64,000 nucleotides of DNA from Moniliophthora roreri (taxonomy: Eukaryota > Basidiomycota > Agaricomycetes > Agaricales > Marasmiaceae): contig LATX02000227.1 of NCBI GenBank assembly GCA_001466705.2, positions 1 to 64,000 on the forward strand. The letters run 5' to 3'. How positions within the stretch are numbered: position 1 is the first letter of the stretch; every line of letters begins with the position of its first letter. Position numbers and translations under genes: made by a program. Under the pieces are notes generated by a model. It did not search any database. It was not told the origin of the DNA and saw nothing but the letters and a program-made list of their open reading frames with translations. Positions 60,055 to 64,000 of this stretch are shown in pieces.

Positions 60055-61440
60055 ATCATGCCTCTATGATACATCATATCTCTTGATCTGTGCAGCCATA
60101 TACCTGTCCTTTGTAGGAAAGGAATGTCTGTAGAGAAGATCTGTAATGTCCTTGGCATCAAGAAGACATTTGTTTACAAGACTCTTGGACAATACATGCT
60201 CTTTAGAGTGCCTTTTAATCTCCTTGCCCATCTATTAGAATAACTGCAATCCCTTCATCCTCATGATGTCCACTTTATCAGCAAAATCCTCATTTAATTT
60301 CCTATTTTTTATGTCAATGAATTGCAAGAACAACTTTGTACTTTCTGTAGCATTCATGTTCCTATTTCCACACTCAAACTTACAATTGTTTTGCACCATG
60401 TTCACCTATTATTGGATTCTGTGAAGAGTTCTTAACAATTGGTTTGCTTCCATGGACCTAATTCTATCAGAACACACTACTTAGATCATGTTCAATTTGA
60501 TTTTAATTGTTCTAAAGTGTTCTAAAATCTTATAAATAATCAAATAAACTCCAAACCCCCTTGAACTTGATCTTTCAACTCAGATCTAGTTTATCTTAAT
60601 GTTGGAACTCTATACTTACTCTTCACACTTGATGAGTGTTCAACATGATCTTGAAGTAGAAGGATTCTGTCTCCTTCAAGCCTCAAGAACTACTGATGGG
60701 TGCACTGTGAAGAATTGAGATGCTTCCTCCTTAGAAGCACAAAACCACCATCTTCAACACTGAATTGACTCAGAATTACTTAGAAGTGCATCTCTGCATG
60801 GGAAATAGAAAGAAATAAGCTAGAACAAGCTAGACTCATGATTGATATTGCAGAGGTAGTCAAGAATCCAGGGATGTTAATATTTGGAGATGAGGCTGCA
60901 AGAGATAAGAGAATGTTGAAAGAAAGATAGGCAGATCTACTAGAGGCAAATAATGCATGTCCTATAGAGTTTTTATTTATGGGCAGTGGTGGTCAATACT
61001 TCTAATTATCACTCTTGATGGGATTACTGCCTATGACATCATTTATAGATCTGTTACCTCTGAAATCTTCATGAATTTCCTTTGGAAATATGTTGTACAT
61101 TGTTCTCTTTCTCATATCTTCAGATTCTGATGTGCAAGTCCCCAGATTCCTCTCACCAACCCATACTCTGACCCTCAGAGTGTTCTGATCCTTAATAATT
61201 GCAACATACACCATGCAGAGGAAGTTTATGCACTTGTTGAAGATGAAGCATGTAAGTAATCAACTCCTCTAGCTTTACAATCACCTATCAAGCCAAAGTA
61301 TGCAAGCTTATGTTTTTACCTCCTTATTTACCTGATTTGAACCCAATTGAGCCTGCATTTTATGCTATCAAGGCATACATTTGTCATCACTCTGACAACT
61401 ACATGCTTGGTATCATTGATGAAGCATGCTAGAGTATTGG
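60055..61440 (+). pseudogene. Tc1/mariner-type (DDE) transposase relic
   Basis: Fragments in order on the plus strand: a helix-turn-helix region at about 60070-60185 (GMSVEKICNVLGIKKTFVYK), then NELQEQL and VPISTLKLT at about 60310-60390, IERNKLEQARL and IFGDEAARDKR (about 60800-60925), ITLDGITAYDI (about 61010), SVTSEIFMNFL, LILNNCNIHHAEEVYALVED (about 61185-61245) and KLMFLPPYLPDLNPIEPAF (about 61305-61360). This order is that of basidiomycete Tc1/mariner transposases. The first acid (FGDE) and last acid (NPIE) remain; the middle Asp is Asn (LNNC). Several stops and frame changes make it dead. Terminal repeats were not found. Confidence 0.75.
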
Positions 61441-61700
61441 ACCATTGCACACTTATGGATACTTTTGCACATTAGGCTATATTTTATAGAAATACTACTT
61501 TGTAATTGTGTATAAGAATTACATTTGGATTGTGATCAATATGCCTAAGCTGGCCAAAGGGAAAGTACAGTAACAGTGATACTGCAACAACTATGAATAC
61601 AACCATTGTAAAATGCAATTGAGAACCAGAGTCTATAGACAACAACAGAGAATTATAAACAAGAATAAGAGAGACAGTGATGAATAACAAAGTACAAGTG

Positions 61701-61911
61701 TGTTATAACAGGAACACCTAGACAAATACACTGTAAGCTAAAGCTAGTGTGGTAATCAGTGTAGGTATATAGATGATAAATAAAAGACATCATACCTCCT
61801 CAGACAGAACCAGAGAATGGTAAACAGCTGAGAAAAAAGAACAGCAGCAAAGGTAAAAGAAAACATGCATGTGCTATAGAGAAGTCTGAATCCTAACCTA
61901 CTATTACAACA
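61701..61911 (-). repeat. 3' long terminal repeat of a copia element (211 bp)
   Basis: Starts and ends as an LTR: plus-strand tgttataaca at 61701 and ttacaaca ending 61911, an imperfect 8-bp inverted pair with TG...CA. It is immediately preceded, on the minus strand, by the purine tract tgtgggggtg after the pol stop, the expected polypurine primer. A 5' LTR was not found inside the window. Confidence 0.7.
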
Positions 61912-63420
61912 CACCCCCACAGACAACTTGAGGATGGGCCAGAAGAACCAAAAACACCAGAAAGTATCCTGCTAACAACTCTGGCATATAGATAAGGCCC
62001 AAGGAACAACAGTGCTTCTCATGAAGAGGAGGAGGCAAAGGTTTTGTAAAAATATCTGCCACTATTTCTGCAGTAGGTATCCACTTGGTTGAGATTGAGT
62101 TAGTAGCAGTATGATCCTGAATAAAGTGATATTTAATGTCAATATGCTTGAAATTCCCCAATGTAGATGGTGAGATCAACATGAGTACTGAACCCTGATT
62201 ATTAGATAAAATGACAAAAGGTGAAGGAAGGGGTAAGTCCACCAGACTTGTGAACATCTTGATCCAGAGTGCTTCTTACACGCAGTGGGTAAGAGCCATA
62301 TATTCCACCTCAGTAGATGAAAGTGCAACTGCCTTCTGCTTAGATGCTGACCATGCAACCAAGCCACTGTATAAAAAGAAGGCAAAACCTGAAATACTAC
62401 AGTAGTCAACAGCATCAGAAGCCCAGTCAGCATCAGTGAATGCAACATCATCTACTGGGTACTTCAAGAACCCAACCATATCTATTAAGCAATCACCCCT
62501 ATACTCCAAAGCAAGATCAACAGTACCAGCCAAGTACCAAAGAACACCTTTTGCAGCCAACAGATGTGCCTTTGTGAGCTTTGAGTTGAACTGACTCAGA
62601 GCCATCACTACATATGGGATATCAGAGCACATGCTAATGGCAATATACAAGAGTGACCCAATGATCTTCATGTACAGGGTACACAATTGATCTAGATCAG
62701 CCAGAGCATCAGAAACAGATGTGGACAGAAGCACACAACTCAGAAGGACACACACAAAGAGGCACTATTGACTTTGTAGCATCTTTAATGTTGTATATGT
62801 CAAGCAAATCAACAATATATGGTTTCTGAGAGAGCAGCACTTGATGTCATGACTGATCCTGAGTGATAGTAATTCCAAGGTAGAGTTTTGCAGAGCCAAG
62901 ATTATTGATGACAAATTTCTTATTGATTTCCTACAACAGCTAGTTGTAGAGTGGCTCTGAATTGGTGCCAACCAGATCATCATCAACATGAATACCCATG
63001 ATCATCTGAAGAGGCTTTCTGGAGAATGGCATTGGAATTGATGCATCAGGTGGTGAGGCCCAAACAGCAATGAAGATGGCATTGTCAACTGTGCAGTGAC
63101 AGAAACTCAAGCAGCAGAGGAATGCTCAAAGAGTTTTGTACCACTCAGCTGGTGCTTGCTTGAGGCCATATAAGGCACAAAGAAGTAGATAGACCAATGT
63201 AGGCTTTGAAAGAGGATAGCTAGGAATCTGTTTTGCATAGACAACTTCAGATAGTGGAGAGTTTAGAAATGCTGTCTTAAAGTTATAAACAAAGAGCTTC
63301 CAATCATGCTGGACAGTGAACACTATAAAGAAATGCTTTGAGCTGCCAGAGTCTAAAATACTCTGGAATTCATGAACAAAAGCAGCCAATACAAAGGGAG
63401 ATTCCAGAAGTGGCACTGTC
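61904..63420 (-). pseudogene. Ty1/copia polyprotein relic: reverse transcriptase and RNase H
   Basis: Minus strand, in several frames. RT: FKTAFLNSPLSEVVYAKQIP and LYGLKQAPAEWYKTL (63300-63126), then HVDDDLVGTNSEPLY (about 62995-62945) in place of YVDD. RNase H region: SDIPYVVMALSQFNSKLTKA, AFTDADWASDA, SKQKAVALSSTEVEYMAL (62755-62276). End: NNQGSVLMLI, KHIDIKYHFIQDH, EIVADIFTKPLP and a stop at 61904. Gag, protease and integrase are missing. Catalytic-type Asp positions read Asn in YNFKTAF and SNNQG. Inactive. Confidence 0.85.
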
Positions 63421-63432
63421 AGCCATCCTAGT

Positions 63433-64000
63433 AATATGGCAAACCTAGAAAAGACCCAATTTTATTCATTTTACATTACTTTTGAATCGGAACACTTTAA
63501 TATGACACAAGATAATGGGTAATAAGAACTAGAGTGAGCCCAGTCTGCAAGTCATTGCCTTAAAGAAGCTATAGTGCATTGGAAAGTATAAAGAGCTATA
63601 TAACATGCTATACAGAGGTGTCTAAGCTGTAATTTCTGACTTATCTATGTATCAGATCCAAAGCAGATCACTCCCAAAACCTATAGAGAACCTAAATAGA
63701 GCACAATGAACACATTAGCTAGTTATCCAAGCTTTCAAAGTGCTATCAATAGGATTTTATTTTTATTTTAACTTTCTATGACATCTGCAAAGTGCAACAT
63801 GCAGTCAGATAGTACAGAGGTACTTAAAAGAGACATCAAAACAGAAAGATGACTTAGAACAGAAACAATCAAAGAATGATTATCCTCTGAAGTCAATATA
63901 CAGATCAAAGTCAAAGCAGACAATCTCTTACTAAAGAGCTCAAAGGCAGCAAAACTATATGAAATAATATAAATAAGTACAAAGCAACCTCAGAAGCTAG
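63433..64000 (-). repeat. inverted partner of the 44990-45565 repeat
   Basis: Complement of 44990-45565 with moderate divergence, running off the window's right edge. Shared phrases include gatccaaagcagatcactcc and ttaatatgacacaagataa. It abuts the copia relic at about 63430, where gag/integrase DNA would be expected. Confidence 0.75.

Overview
The window looks like nuclear DNA of a mushroom-forming basidiomycete (Agaricomycetes). Genes are split by many introns of about 45-60 bp. The gene content is typical of that group: a fungal laccase, oligopeptide transporters, F-box-like families, MYND zinc fingers and relics of Tc1/mariner, copia and LINE elements. This is inferred from content; no marker gives a species.

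Layout. 1-2.8 kb: 3' part of a laccase gene carrying two single-N assembly joins. 3.2-8.4 kb: accessory block A, with F-box-like genes, a MYND-finger gene and debris. 9.1-13.6 kb: two genes for multi-pass membrane proteins. 13.9-14.8 kb: probable LINE relic. 17.5-25.5 kb: conserved gene block with a 573-aa MYND protein, a Ste7/Fuz7-type MAP kinase kinase, an Old Yellow Enzyme-type flavin oxidoreductase and an F-box-like gene. 27.2-35.4 kb: two tandem OPT transporter genes, the first a pseudogene with an internal deletion, the second intact. 36.2-43.7 kb and 50.8-58.9 kb: blocks B and C, two large copies in the same orientation. Each holds MYND or unknown fragments, an F-box gene on the minus strand, a repeated upstream module and a nine-exon membrane protein gene on the plus strand. 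Block A is an inverted, partial relative. 43.7-47.7 kb and 58.9-64 kb: AT-rich, CpG-poor transposon terrain with a 648-bp TIR element, a decayed Tc1/mariner transposase and a copia polyprotein relic with its 3' LTR.

The main structural story is a segmental duplication. Three F-box paralogues of one family are present: A and B are intact (530 and 531 aa), while C is broken by two frameshifts and a stop. Three paralogues of a nine-exon membrane protein family (346, 342 and 337 aa) keep almost identical exon lengths, including 19-nt and 22-nt microexons. Two of them remain fully open inside CpG-depleted, transposon-rich DNA. Block C flanks carry TG or CA at most sites where block B has CG, as expected from methylation-linked C-to-T decay. 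Conserved cellular functions (MAPK signalling, flavin reductase, peptide uptake, laccase) lie in the GC-richer left and middle parts.

All exon models were derived by eye from splice signals, reading frame and paralogue comparison. I found no CRISPR array, rRNA or convincing tRNA.
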